Positions 13,441-22,125 are shown, counted from the stretch's first letter. The stretch is DNA of 24,439 nt from Planctomycetota bacterium (GCA_023261465.1 JAHFOW010000017.1:1-24439); one strand, 5' to 3'. The notes: generated by a model from the sequence alone, not told the origin. Made by a program: numbers and translations.

Positions 13441-15585
13441 TTACTCTTCCGGCATCTCAAAGAGGGTAACCGCATAAGACGTTGTTGTGCCATTACGCTC
13501 AACATCAACGGTACAACTATCCCCAAATTGTTTGCCCTGGAGGTGATGAACCAATTCCATGACACCCCGCACAGTTCGCCCATCAATCGACAGGATAACG
13601 TCACCTACGGTAATTCCTGCCTTTTCAGCGGGACTCTTTGGAGTCACCTCCTGAACAAGCAACTTACTGTCGGGGGTCTTCTTAAGTTGCACCCCTAAAT
13701 AAATCCTCTTCTTTTGTAACCCGACCGGAGGTATAACCCAGACAAAATCGGCGGGTTCCAAAGGAATGTCTGCCATGAACATATCCTGATCGGAGGAGGG
13801 TTTGTTTTCTTGAAATTCTGCAGGATAAATTGTGTAATAAGGTAAAAAAGTCCGGCGAAATACCCTCTTCGGAACACCAAAATCATAAACTATATGGCCG
13901 TTTCCCACAAAGGCAATGAACTTTTTATCCTTGCCCTCCCAGGAAGATATGTACTCTACGATTGTTTGCGCCATATACTCTTCCCAGAGGCTCTGCACGT
14001 CATTATACCGGTCCAAATCTGCGGTTCGGTCAACATGAGATTGAATAATTTTTTCGAGATAGACTTTGTGGAAAAAATCAGATGTATCCATCTCAGGCAA
14101 TCGCTTTTTCTCTTCCTCGCTTAATTCTTTTAGCCCCTTTTTACTCACCATCCGTACCACGTCTTTGGGGGCATTTAATGCGATGATCGGAATTTTCTTT
14201 TCGCGGGCAAAATCAAAAATACCTTTATATAACTCATAATCGTAACCCCACTCGGTATCCCAGTGCGTATCCTCTATAAATTTCTTTTCATCAATCTCGC
14301 CGGCGACCCACTGATCTAAAAAAGGTTGATATGGCTTTGTGAACATCTCCATGCCAATAACCATGTTGTTTCCAAATTTCTCATAGCATGTCTTCAGCGC
14401 CTTTAACTGTATCTCATGAGACGCCTGGTTTGCATGAGTTTCGCCAACATAGAGGATACTGGCAGACTCAAAAAACCGCGTCAAATCGGAAAACTTTATT
14501 TTAGTGCCCGTCGGGATGTGAATAATATCATCCACGGCCACCTGCGATGGAAAATTTTTTATCCTGTTTGCTTCTGAAAATACATTCATGGGTAATAAGA
14601 GGAAAAAGGTTAAAAAGGCTAACAACGCCGGGCCAAAGTTCTTTGCCCACAAATGCCTGGCAAGACTCTTTACAACCCGGAAGGTAGTGAAACCTATGGG
14701 TGATAATTCAGGGAAAATGAAATCATTTATCTTCACATCGGACAACGACTCTCCTAACACCTCTATCTTTGACAAATTTTGTTCTCCTATATTATATAGT
14801 TTAGCTGTTTCCAGGAGGGGAGCCTGAGAGGGCTGGGCGTTGAGAATCTCCGCCACAACACGATCTAATGCAATGCCATCGATTCCTCCCAGAATTAATG
14901 ATACCTGACGCGGAATACCCCCTGTAGGTCCATGTTTTTCCATAGCCATAACGGCGTCCACAAGGGTAAATGTTGGTTTTACAATATTATAATTGGCCAG
15001 GAGCATCCCGGTATACCATGCAAGGTCATCCTTTGATTTGAAATGCCACCACGCCTTCTTTTTGCCGGGAACGCATCCAAACATATTCTTCACCGCAGCA
15101 GTATAGAGTATCTGTCCATGTACCTTAAGCTTTGGAAGATTAATAATAGCGTCAGCGTCTAACGCCCGGCCCGATACCGTAAGAGAAAATGATTGTTCAC
15201 CACAGAGCGCTTTTACCCTTCGCGGCGTATCAAGCTCGACAATTTCAATTCCGTGTTTTTCTGCAAATTGGTCTAAGCCTATCCGTTTCGCAATCTTTTT
15301 CACCGCGCCAAAGGCCGGACTGTCCCCAATAACAGGGGTCGCTCCCATATCCAATACCTTTTTGGCAACCGCCTCTATAATGGCCGGGTGAGTAATGATA
15401 CATTCCTCCGGCGCACTCTCCTTCAGGAAATTGGGTTTTAATAATACCCTCATTCCTTTTTTTATGAGTTTATCAATACCGCCGAAGTGTTCGAATGTCC
15501 GGTCAATAGCCGCCAAAACCTTTTCTTTATCGTAGTCCGTACAACGCACAAGGGAGACACCCGTCATTTTTGTCATGGATAACAT
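13441..15585 (-). CDS. Fusion protein: DUF362 domain, membrane segment, ChaN (Tiki/TraB-like) domain, PDZ domain
   Basis: A 714-residue protein joining parts usually encoded apart. Residues about 10-295 are DUF362 (MRVLLKPNFL, THPAIIEAVAKKVLDMGA, IINLPKLKVHG, AAVKNMFGCVPG, LVDAVMAMEKHGPTGG). The ferredoxin domain that often follows DUF362 is absent. One hydrophobic segment is at about 317-334 (NFGPALLAFLTFFLLLPM). Residues about 365-575 are a ChaN domain with the key motifs GETH (381-384), GMEMF, DTEWGYDYELYKGI, IIALNAP and GNGH (about 560). Residues about 615-705 are a PDZ domain (SPAEKAGITVGDVILSIDGR). DUF362 should lie in the cytoplasm, with ChaN and PDZ outside. ChaN relatives include heme-linked lipoproteins and metal-dependent Tiki proteases; the role here is unknown. 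The start at 15585 lacks a clear ribosome-binding site; ATG 15576 is an alternative. Confidence 0.88.
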   Translation of the reverse strand: MLSMTKMTGVSLVRCTDYDKEKVLAAIDRTFEHFGGIDKLIKKGMRVLLKPNFLKESAPEECIITHPAIIEAVAKKVLDMGATPVIGDSPAFGAVKKIAKRIGLDQFAEKHGIEIVELDTPRRVKALCGEQSFSLTVSGRALDADAIINLPKLKVHGQILYTAAVKNMFGCVPGKKKAWWHFKSKDDLAWYTGMLLANYNIVKPTFTLVDAVMAMEKHGPTGGIPRQVSLILGGIDGIALDRVVAEILNAQPSQAPLLETAKLYNIGEQNLSKIEVLGESLSDVKINDFIFPELSPIGFTTFRVVKSLARHLWAKNFGPALLAFLTFFLLLPMNVFSEANRIKNFPSQVAVDDIIHIPTGTKIKFSDLTRFFESASILYVGETHANQASHEIQLKALKTCYEKFGNNMVIGMEMFTKPYQPFLDQWVAGEIDEKKFIEDTHWDTEWGYDYELYKGIFDFAREKKIPIIALNAPKDVVRMVSKKGLKELSEEEKKRLPEMDTSDFFHKVYLEKIIQSHVDRTADLDRYNDVQSLWEEYMAQTIVEYISSWEGKDKKFIAFVGNGHIVYDFGVPKRVFRRTFLPYYTIYPAEFQENKPSSDQDMFMADIPLEPADFVWVIPPVGLQKKRIYLGVQLKKTPDSKLLVQEVTPKSPAEKAGITVGDVILSIDGRTVRGVMELVHHLQGKQFGDSCTVDVERNGTTTSYAVTLFEMPEE

Positions 15586-15627
15586 GCTTTGATTTCATGG
15601 TTATGTGATATAATAAATAAAAATTAT

Positions 15628-15655
15628 ACTATACTAATTTTCTACTATTAATCAA
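15628..15655 (-). promoter_or_regulatory. Possible sigma-70-like promoter for the DUF362-ChaN gene
   Basis: On the minus strand TTGATT (15650-15655) and TATAGT (15628-15633) are separated by 16 bases, about 40 bases before the start codon in an AT-rich divergent gap. Such boxes arise easily in AT-rich DNA, so support is weak. Confidence 0.3.
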
Positions 15656-15763
15656 ATACTCATTTTTGTCAGGCAGGACTTATTCATAAAATAAATCTCA
15701 AACCGCTTTGATATAAAATTTCTGATGCTCCGTTAGACGAAAACCTTTATTAAGGAGAAAATA

Positions 15764-17842
15764 ATGCTCTTCAAAAAAGAAGTCTGTTGTGACTTTTCGC
15801 AAGCTACTGAAAAGGAATGGCTGGAAACCAATGGCATTGGCGGTTATGCATCATCCACAATTATTGGGGCAAATACAAGACGGTACCACGGCCTGCTCAT
15901 GGCGGCAACAAGACCGCCGCTTGGCCGTACCTTAATGCTCTCAAAGCTTGAAGAATTCCTCTGTTTTGAAGGACAGGAGATCCCCCTTTCTACCAATATC
16001 TATCCGAACGCCATACATCCTGAAGGGTATAAGAATCTTGTCCAGTTTAGCTTAAAACCAATCCCCACATTCAATTATTCCGTGGGTGGAATGAATATAC
16101 AGAAGATGGTGTTCATGGTTCAGGGGGAAAACACTACCGTGATTTTATACCGTGTAGTTGCGACACGGCGGGTCGCCTCCACATTAAAAATACGGGTCAT
16201 GATTGCATTCCGTGATTATCACAGCCTTACCCATGAAAACCCCTTTCTTAAAACTGAATATATACACACGGCAACCGGGATACGCATACAACCTTACGAA
16301 TCGATTCCCCCCATGTACATCTACCATAATGCCCAGTCCATGGATAATGCCCAATTCTGGTACAAAAATATGGAATACCCAAAGGAGATTGAACGCGGCC
16401 TGGATGCGCATGAGGATCTTTTCAGTCCTTTCGCCCTTTGCTTTGATTTATCAAAAGGAACGGATTTCTCCATAGTTGCATCTACCCGTGAATATGACAC
16501 GGTAAACGTCCAAAAACTCCTTAATAAGAAAATCAACCGGAAGAAACAGGGACATGCGATGCAACAAGTATGCAGGCAGAATCCTTCACCCATGCCCTCC
16601 AACTCTTCTGCCCCCCCGCTTCATTCAACACAAAACGCAAATGGGCATGGGAATAAGGTGACAGAGGAAAAAAACCTTGATCATCTGGTTGAATCGTTGT
16701 TATCCACCTCCGATAGTTTTATCGTCAAACGGGAACAAGACAAAAAAAGCATCATCGCCGGTTACCACTGGTTTGGCGACTGGGGTCGGGATACGATGAT
16801 CTCATTACCAGGGCTTACCCTTGTACAGGGGAGATTTGAAGAGGCCAGGGAGATATTACTTTCCTATGCACACTACGCAAGTAACGGTATGATACCCAAC
16901 CGATTCCCTGATTATGGCGAGACGCCTGAATATAATACCGTTGACGCATCCTTATGGTACATACATGCGGTCTATCAATACCTGCGATTTGCAAAAGATT
17001 TTAATACTATCCAAAAAGATTTGTATGGCGTATTGAAAGATATTGTTGAGTATTACAGGAAAGGCACACGATATAATATTCACATGGACACGGACAGCTT
17101 GATTTACGCAGGCTCAGAGGGCGTGCAATTGACCTGGATGGATGCTAAGATAGGCGATTGGGTTGTGACGCCTCGCAGGGGAAAGGCCGTGGAAATCAAC
17201 GCACTCTGGTATAACGGTTTAAAGATCATGTCGTTCCTTGCACGGGAAATGCGCCTAATGACTGAAAGCGCTGAATATAACACGCTGGCGCTCAGGGTAC
17301 ACGAATCTTTTAATAGCCTTTTCTGGTTTGAAGAGGGTCAATACCTTTATGATTATGTTGATGGTGAAACAAGAAATTCAGCCATCCGTCCAAACCAGGT
17401 ATTTGCCGTGAGTTTGCCTTATTCGATGTTATCATTAGCAAGACAGCGGGCCGTAATTAAAATAGTGCAGGAACACTTATTAACGCCTTACGGTCTCCGA
17501 TCTCTTTCCCCAAAAGATAAAGACTACATTGGCCGTTATTACGGGAACGTTTACGAGCGAGACCGGGCATACCATCAGGGCACCGTGTGGGCGTGGTTAT
17601 TAGGCCCCTATATTTCCGCCTACGCCCGGGCTTATGCAGGCCAGAAAGAAACCACTACCTCCATCAAGGAGCTGCTCAAACCATTCTATACGCATCTCTT
17701 TGAGGCGGGGTTAGGGACAATCTCTGAAATCTTCGATGGCGACCCACCTCATACCCCACGGGGTTGTATTTCTCAGGCGTGGAGTGTCGGTGAAATCCTG
17801 CGGGCATACTTTGAGCATGTGTATGGACTTGAGGATGGTTAA
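15764..17842 (+). CDS. Glycogen debranching enzyme (amylo-alpha-1,6-glucosidase)
   Basis: This enzyme removes alpha-1,6-linked glucose at glycogen branch points. It has 692 residues. The N-terminal GDE domain begins with KEWLETNGIGGYASSTIIGA followed by NTRRYHGLLMAATRPPLGR. The C-terminal (alpha/alpha)6 catalytic domain begins at about 330 with GYHWFGDWGRDTMISLPGL and continues with YNTVDASLWYIHAVYQYL, LTWMDAKIGDWVVTPRRGKA, HQGTVWAWLLGPYISAY and SEIFDGDPPHTPRGCISQAW. All conserved blocks are present. Between the domains, at about 258-300, there is an unusual Ser/Pro/Asn/Gln-rich low-complexity stretch (NPSPMPSNSSAPPLHSTQNA). AAGGAG lies 7 bases before the ATG. It stands alone, divergent from the DUF362-ChaN gene, and points to glycogen storage in the host. 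Confidence 0.95.
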   Translation: MLFKKEVCCDFSQATEKEWLETNGIGGYASSTIIGANTRRYHGLLMAATRPPLGRTLMLSKLEEFLCFEGQEIPLSTNIYPNAIHPEGYKNLVQFSLKPIPTFNYSVGGMNIQKMVFMVQGENTTVILYRVVATRRVASTLKIRVMIAFRDYHSLTHENPFLKTEYIHTATGIRIQPYESIPPMYIYHNAQSMDNAQFWYKNMEYPKEIERGLDAHEDLFSPFALCFDLSKGTDFSIVASTREYDTVNVQKLLNKKINRKKQGHAMQQVCRQNPSPMPSNSSAPPLHSTQNANGHGNKVTEEKNLDHLVESLLSTSDSFIVKREQDKKSIIAGYHWFGDWGRDTMISLPGLTLVQGRFEEAREILLSYAHYASNGMIPNRFPDYGETPEYNTVDASLWYIHAVYQYLRFAKDFNTIQKDLYGVLKDIVEYYRKGTRYNIHMDTDSLIYAGSEGVQLTWMDAKIGDWVVTPRRGKAVEINALWYNGLKIMSFLAREMRLMTESAEYNTLALRVHESFNSLFWFEEGQYLYDYVDGETRNSAIRPNQVFAVSLPYSMLSLARQRAVIKIVQEHLLTPYGLRSLSPKDKDYIGRYYGNVYERDRAYHQGTVWAWLLGPYISAYARAYAGQKETTTSIKELLKPFYTHLFEAGLGTISEIFDGDPPHTPRGCISQAWSVGEILRAYFEHVYGLEDG

Positions 17843-17867
17843 ACATGTACGAAAAGACTTTTATTAC

Positions 17868-18070
17868 ATGAGAGGAGATTGCTTCAGGAAAGGCCCTCGC
17901 AATGACACTGGGGAGCTTCATAACATACTATCGCCTTCTCCATGATACGCACTATGCGCTTTGATGGTACACTGCAAGCTGTCATTGCGCATCCTGTCGT
18001 TATACATTGCGCTCTGTCATTGCGGCTTTATTCTGTCATTGCGAGCGAAGCGAAGCAATCTTTCTCTCAT
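17868..18070. repeat. MITE-like element with about 38-bp imperfect terminal inverted repeats (GTCATTGCG type)
   Basis: The left end 17868-17908 (ATGAGAGGAGATTGCTTC ... CTCGCAATGACA) and right end 18033-18070 (CTGTCATTGCGAGCGAAGC ... TCTCTCAT) are imperfect inverted copies. CTGTCATTGCG also recurs inside the right half, near 17979 and 18014, so the right end is built of repeated units. The element starts 26 bases after the debranching-enzyme stop. GTCATTGCGAGCGAAGCGAAG-type repeats are common in dispersed non-coding elements of several bacterial phyla. It encodes no protein. Confidence 0.75.
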
Positions 18071-18315
18071 AAATAAACACTACATCAGGAATGGTGAAAG
18101 AACAATAAGTATTTAGCCCCGAATTTATTATATCCCCAGGTATTTTTCGTCCTATTCAATACCATAATTATTCAAAACATCTATAAATTCCTATGCAATA
18201 AATTTATATTTTGCTTTAAAAGCTTCGTAGTATAACATGTTACTATATTTTATTTGTACCATAATTAGGCAATTTTATTAGGGATTCTCTGTTAGCATAT
18301 TTATCATTTGTTTTC
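18071..18315. other. AT-rich intergenic stretch without recognised features
   Basis: This part of the 577-bp gap between the debranching enzyme and the radical SAM gene is AT-rich, with no open frame of note. The only recognisable piece is ATAAATTCCTATGCAATAAA near 18184-18203. It resembles the ATTGAAATTCCTATGCAATTAA flank near 22188 and may be a decayed repeat. Confidence 0.5.
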
Positions 18316-18392
18316 TAGTAGGGGCAAAGCATTTGCCAGTTTGAGTATGAACGCACTTATGCCAATTTATCGCAAATGCTTCGCCCCTACTA
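18316..18392. repeat. Long inverted repeat (TAGTAGGGGC...GCCCCTACTA) upstream of radical SAM gene
   Basis: Arms 18316-18336 and 18372-18392 are inverted copies matching at 20 of 21 positions, with a 35-base loop. The hairpin ends 27 bases before the radical SAM ATG. It may be a dispersed repeat, a terminator for upstream readthrough or part of a leader; no regulator or riboswitch class is recognised. Confidence 0.8.
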
Positions 18393-18419
18393 AATTGTTA
18401 CGTTTTCTAAAAAAGAACT

Positions 18420-19172
18420 ATGAGTCTTATTGTTCGTGAAATTAAGGCTAAATCCATACTTACCAAATCAGGGATTCCTGGTATTGATTACTGCATTAAT
18501 CCTTACGTGGGCTGCTTTCACGGCTGCCGGTATTGTTACGCAACGTTTATGAAACGGTTTACCGGGCATCAGGAACCGTGGGGAAGCTTTGTGGACGTCA
18601 AGATAAATGCACCAGCAATTCTCCAAAAACAGCTTACGAAGGCAAGAAGAGGCAATGTCTTAATTAGTTCGGTAACCGATGGTTATCAGCCCATCGAGTC
18701 AAAGTATAAACTTACACGGCAATGCCTGGAAGTCCTTTTAGAATCCCAGTTCCCTGTCGATATACTCACGAAATCTCCTCTCGTTTTGAGGGATATGGAT
18801 ATCATAAAAAAATTTAAGGAAATTGAGGTCGGCCTTACTATCACAACAGACAATGAAAATATGAGGAAGGTCTTTGAGCCACATGCCCCACCTGTCAGTG
18901 AAAGAATAAAAGCCTTAAAAACACTCCACGACCATGGAATAAAGACATATACCTTCATTGGCCCCGTGCTGCCCATGAATCCTGATGCGCTCTCTGAGAA
19001 ATTAAGTCCTTATGTCGATAGTGTTATTATTGACAGGATGAATTATACGTCGAAGACTGTTAGTATATACAAAAGGTTAAATTTGGGCAGGTGGCTTGAT
19101 AGTGAGTTTGTAGATGCCATTATTAACAAATTAAAGGATGGATTTGCTGGAAAAACCGTGGATATTTGCTGA
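18420..19172 (+). CDS. SplB-like radical SAM protein
   Basis: A 250-residue radical SAM protein. The iron-sulfur motif is CX3CX2C within YVGCFHGCRYCYATFMKRF (about residues 30-48). It is preceded by GIDYCINPYVG, typical of COG1533 (SplB-like) proteins, which includes spore photoproduct lyase relatives. Further family blocks are VLISSVTDGYQPIESKYKLT, CLEVLLESQFPVDILTKSPL and GLTITTDNENMRKVFEPHAP. True spore photoproduct lyases are longer and have an extra conserved cysteine, so DNA repair should not be assumed; the substrate is unknown. The ATG at 18420 has only a weak AAAAAAGAA upstream. A long hairpin precedes the gene. It is followed after 43 bases by rpiB. Confidence 0.85.
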   Translation: MSLIVREIKAKSILTKSGIPGIDYCINPYVGCFHGCRYCYATFMKRFTGHQEPWGSFVDVKINAPAILQKQLTKARRGNVLISSVTDGYQPIESKYKLTRQCLEVLLESQFPVDILTKSPLVLRDMDIIKKFKEIEVGLTITTDNENMRKVFEPHAPPVSERIKALKTLHDHGIKTYTFIGPVLPMNPDALSEKLSPYVDSVIIDRMNYTSKTVSIYKRLNLGRWLDSEFVDAIINKLKDGFAGKTVDIC

Positions 19173-19215
19173 TTCTTATGGCTGTTTTTTATATAATTGA
19201 TTACGGAGAAATGAT

Positions 19216-19668
19216 ATGCTTATTGCCATTGGCGCAGACCACGCCGGATTTGAATTGAAGGAACTCCTGTCAGCTTTCCTGCGTGAACAGGGACACCAGG
19301 TCATAGACGTGGGCACGCACAATAAAGATTCTGTTGACTATCCCGATTATGCAGAAGCTGTTGCATTATCAATCCGTGATGGCAAAGCAGAACGGGGTAT
19401 CCTGCTTTGCTGTAGTGGCGTCGGCGCATCGGTCGCAGCAACCAAGATACCCGGCATCCGCGCCGGACTTTGTCATGATACGTATTCCGCCCACCAGGGC
19501 GTTGAACATGACGATATGAACATCCTGGTTTTGGGTTCATGTGTAGTCGGAATTGAACTGGCAAAGGAACTCGTTCGCTTTTTCGTAGGGGCTCAATTTA
19601 ACGGCGAAGAACGTCACAGGCGCAGGTTGGAAAAGATACATGCTATAGAAGTCCGTTATCGTTTATAA
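19216..19668 (+). CDS. rpiB: Ribose-5-phosphate isomerase B
   Basis: This enzyme interconverts ribose 5-phosphate and ribulose 5-phosphate in the pentose phosphate pathway. The 150-residue protein opens MLIAIGADHAGFELKELL, with the family Asp-His pair, followed by DVGTHNKDSVDYPDYAEAVA. The active-site loop is LLCCSGVGASVAATKIPGIR, with cysteines at 65 and 66, one at the usual catalytic position. A YSAHQGVEHDDMNILVLGS segment carries conserved histidines. Length is typical. GGAG lies about 7 bases before the ATG. It is 19 bases upstream of gnd, forming a two-gene unit for 6-phosphogluconate use and pentose supply. Confidence 0.96.
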   Translation: MLIAIGADHAGFELKELLSAFLREQGHQVIDVGTHNKDSVDYPDYAEAVALSIRDGKAERGILLCCSGVGASVAATKIPGIRAGLCHDTYSAHQGVEHDDMNILVLGSCVVGIELAKELVRFFVGAQFNGEERHRRRLEKIHAIEVRYRL

Positions 19669-19687
19669 TTTACAAGGAGAATAAAAT

Positions 19688-20680
19688 ATGCAAGTGGGTA
19701 TGATCGGAATGGGAAGGATGGGGGCAAATATGGCACGCCGCTTAGTGCGCGGCGGCCATCAATGTATTGTGTACGACAGAAAGCCTGAACATGTGAAACA
19801 ATTAGTTAACGAAGGCGCCCTGGGTTCCGCATCGCTGGAAGATTTTATCAACAAACTCAGCAAACCCCGAACTGCCTGGATCATGGTAACTGCCGGTGAA
19901 CCGACTGAACAGATGGTCGAAAAGTTAGCAAACCTTATGGAGGCAGGAGACATCATCATTGACGGCGGCAATTCTTACTATAAAGATGATGTGCGTCGGG
20001 CAAAGTCGCTGAAACAGAAGAACATTCATTATGTTGACGTTGGCACAAGCGGTGGCATTTGGGGACTCGAACGTGGCTACTGTCTTATGATTGGCGGAGA
20101 AGCCGATATTTTCAACCATCTCACCCCCCTTTTTAAAACCCTTGCGCCCGGACGTGAAGATATACCGCAAACCCCCGGACGCGGGGGAAAAGAGAGTACC
20201 GCTGAGGCCGGCTATATTTATTGCGGTCCTTATGGGGCTGGTCATTTCGTCAAAATGATCCACAACGGCATTGAATACGGTATGATGCAGGCGTATGCAG
20301 AGGGATTTGATATATTACGAAATGCAAATACAAACGAATTACCCGAAGAATATCGCTATAATTTCAATGTTGACGACATTGCCGAGGTGTGGCGGAGAGG
20401 AAGCGTGGTGCGATCATGGCTTCTCGATCTCATTGCAACGGCGCTCTATGAAGACCCAACATTATCCACTTACTCCGGATTTGTTCAGGATTCCGGCGAA
20501 GGCAGGTGGACCGTCATGGCAGCAATCGAAGAATCCGTACCCGTTGATGTGCTTTCGGCGTCATTGTACGCACGTTTCCGTTCACGAAAGGAACACACCT
20601 TTGCCGAGAAGGTGCTATCAGCCATGAGGCAGAAATTTGGGGGTCATGTAGAACCGCAAAAGCAGGCGGGAGGCGATTAA
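19688..20680 (+). CDS. gnd: 6-phosphogluconate dehydrogenase, decarboxylating (short, GndA/YqeC type)
   Basis: This enzyme oxidises and decarboxylates 6-phosphogluconate to ribulose 5-phosphate, which the neighbouring rpiB enzyme isomerises. The 330-residue protein has the nucleotide-binding start VGMIGMGRMGANMARRL with GxGxxG, then DGGNSYYKDD, GTSGGIWGLERGYCLMIGG and the catalytic block GAGHFVKMIHNGIEYG (Lys at about 189). It belongs to the short class (about 300 residues) rather than the 470-residue class. The short class is commonly NAD-linked, so cofactor preference is inferred from class. A small insert (about 160-180, GREDIPQTPGRGGKEST) lies before the catalytic block. AAGGAG lies 9 bases before the ATG, 19 bases after rpiB. 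Confidence 0.95.
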   Translation: MQVGMIGMGRMGANMARRLVRGGHQCIVYDRKPEHVKQLVNEGALGSASLEDFINKLSKPRTAWIMVTAGEPTEQMVEKLANLMEAGDIIIDGGNSYYKDDVRRAKSLKQKNIHYVDVGTSGGIWGLERGYCLMIGGEADIFNHLTPLFKTLAPGREDIPQTPGRGGKESTAEAGYIYCGPYGAGHFVKMIHNGIEYGMMQAYAEGFDILRNANTNELPEEYRYNFNVDDIAEVWRRGSVVRSWLLDLIATALYEDPTLSTYSGFVQDSGEGRWTVMAAIEESVPVDVLSASLYARFRSRKEHTFAEKVLSAMRQKFGGHVEPQKQAGGD

Positions 20681-20705
20681 CAGTGGACAGGAATAAGCGA
20701 TAAAT

Positions 20706-20786
20706 CAGGCCATCGGCGACTTAAAAAAACACTTGTAGAGACGCAAAACCTTGCGTCTCTACAATATTGAAATTCCTATACATTAG
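20706..20786. repeat. Extended GTAGAGACGC palindrome unit, copy 3
   Basis: The 28-bp hairpin (20735-20762) is embedded in a unit of about 80 bp shared with 22126-22206. CGACTTAAAA lies before the hairpin and ATTGAAATTCCTAT after it. It is downstream of gnd and could also form its transcript end. Confidence 0.85.
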
Positions 20787-20985
20787 TCATAAAACAAGCG
20801 GGAATTTTTAAGCACATGATAACAGCATCGTTTTTGACGTGCGAAAGGTATTTTCTGGATTCTGATTCGTTCCCATGTCTCAGAGAAATCTTGAAGATGG
20901 TTTACAAGTTTTAGTGTCGGGTTACAATTTGGTCGCATTTGCGGAAAATAGAAATGCATCTAACGCCAGAAACCCTTGGTTTAAT
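20787..20985. other. Non-coding stretch between gnd repeat and tRNA-Gln
   Basis: No gene, hairpin terminator or repeat copy was recognised in these 199 bases. They lie just downstream of the tRNA on the minus strand. Confidence 0.5.
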
Positions 20986-21059
20986 TGGCTGGGGAACTAG
21001 GATTCGAACCTAGATTAAATGATCCAGAGTCATTTGTGCTACCGTTGCACTATTCCCCA
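20986..21059 (-). tRNA. tRNA-Gln (anticodon CTG)
   Basis: The minus strand folds as a full cloverleaf. The acceptor is TGGGGAA/TTCCCCA, the D arm GTGC/GCAC, and the anticodon stem AATGA/TCATT with loop CTCTGGA (anticodon CTG). The T arm is CTAGG/CCTAG with loop TTCGAAT. The discriminator is G, and CCA is encoded (20986-20988). The U1-A72 start is typical of bacterial tRNA-Gln. It reads CAG codons. It lies alone, downstream of menG on the same strand. Confidence 0.95.
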
Positions 21060-21192
21060 GTATTTAAGAAGATTTTACTTTTGGAATGATTTGATTCGAA
21101 AGAAAAATTACGATGATATAATACTAAATCTTTTTAGACTAGTCAAGAAATTAGATGTTATTTTAGACATTTTCTGTTATTCAAGTGATACT

Positions 21193-21921
21193 TTATGGCT
21201 TTTGGCCAACATGGACGGTAACAATTCCCAGCGTCCTCGGATAGATCTTCACGTCTTTAAGTCCACATCCTTCCATCTCTTTTCGCAAACCAAACCTGTC
21301 CGGAAAATTCAGTACTGAAGAGGGGAGATACGAGTAAGCGTTAAATCTACTGCGTGAAATAAGCCTGCCGATAAAAGGGAGTATTTTTTTGAAATAAAAG
21401 TAATAAATTAACTTAAAAACAGGATTTGTCGGCTGTGAAAATTCAAGAATCACCACACGACCACCAGGGGCAGTAATCCTTGTCATTTCTCCAATACCCG
21501 CTTTTAAATCTGATACATTCCTGATCCCAAAGGCCACCGCAGAAACCTGGAAAGAATTATCCCTGAAAGGCAAATGGAGCGTATCCGCCTCCAAAACCCT
21601 GATTCTGTCCACCAGCCCCCTTTTTCTCAGCTTTTGATCGGCCAACCTAACCATTTCATAACAAAAATCGCTCCCAACCACCCGGCCATTGGTATTTAAC
21701 ATTTTTGAATACTCAATAGCAAGGTCGCCCGTACCTGTGCAGACGTCAAGTACTCTTGCATCAGGGCTGACATCACTCACCTTTACAGCGAACCTTCGCC
21801 AACTCTTGTCAAAGTTAAAACTTAAAATAGTATTTAGCAGGTCATAAACCCGTGCAATCGAACCAAACATCTGCTGGATATATGCGCCTTTTTTTGTTAA
21901 TAATTCAGTTTGAGTCACCAT
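21193..21921 (-). CDS. menG: Demethylmenaquinone methyltransferase (UbiE/MenG)
   Basis: This SAM-dependent enzyme methylates demethylmenaquinone in the last step of menaquinone synthesis, which links it to mqnA and mqnC elsewhere in the window. The 242-residue protein shows the UbiE/MenG N-terminus (VQQMF-like IQQMFGSIARVYDLLNTILS), SAM motif I at about 57-68 (VLDVCTGTGDLA), GSDFCYEMVRLA, then the signature VSAVAFGIRNVSDLKAGIGE and GGRVVILEFSQP. Length fits the family. The start at 21921 has no strong ribosome-binding site. The window holds no ubiquinone genes, so the menaquinone role is preferred. Confidence 0.93.
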   Translation of the reverse strand: MVTQTELLTKKGAYIQQMFGSIARVYDLLNTILSFNFDKSWRRFAVKVSDVSPDARVLDVCTGTGDLAIEYSKMLNTNGRVVGSDFCYEMVRLADQKLRKRGLVDRIRVLEADTLHLPFRDNSFQVSAVAFGIRNVSDLKAGIGEMTRITAPGGRVVILEFSQPTNPVFKLIYYFYFKKILPFIGRLISRSRFNAYSYLPSSVLNFPDRFGLRKEMEGCGLKDVKIYPRTLGIVTVHVGQKP

Positions 21922-22002
21922 GGTGATTAATTATATCTTCAACGTAATAAAAAAAACAATGATATTTAAATTTCCGGATGGTATAATTTTTGTTTAAATT
22001 AG

Positions 22003-22029
22003 GTTTTGTTTTATACGGCAAAACAAAAC
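22003..22029. repeat. AT-rich inverted repeat GTTTTGTTTT / AAAACAAAAC
   Basis: Two perfect 10-bp arms surround a 7-base loop, followed on the plus strand by GACTTTTTAT. It lies about 80 bases upstream of menG in the divergent gap with dus. It has terminator-like looks, but no gene reads into it from the left on the plus strand. An operator is possible. Confidence 0.4.
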
Positions 22030-22041
22030 GACTTTTTATTG

Positions 22042-22095
22042 TAGCGCCGAACCCTTGTGGTCGGCCAATGGCGGGTGATAAATCCCTGCGCTACG
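22042..22095. repeat. GTAGCGC...GCGCTAC dispersed element
   Basis: The terminal 7-bp arms GTAGCGC and GCGCTAC are inverted copies about 54 bp apart, with an inner GCCGA/TCGGC pair. Its right end (CCCTGCGCTACGA) resembles the piece at 13344-13358. Together with the next repeat it fills most of the menG-dus gap. Confidence 0.6.
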
Positions 22096-22125
22096 AGATT
22101 GTTTTAAAATTCCTTAACATTTAAT

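Noticed and set aside
17968..18045. Recurring CTGTCATTGCG units as a CRISPR array
   Set aside because: The repeats are too short, few and irregularly spaced, and they form the end of an inverted-repeat element.
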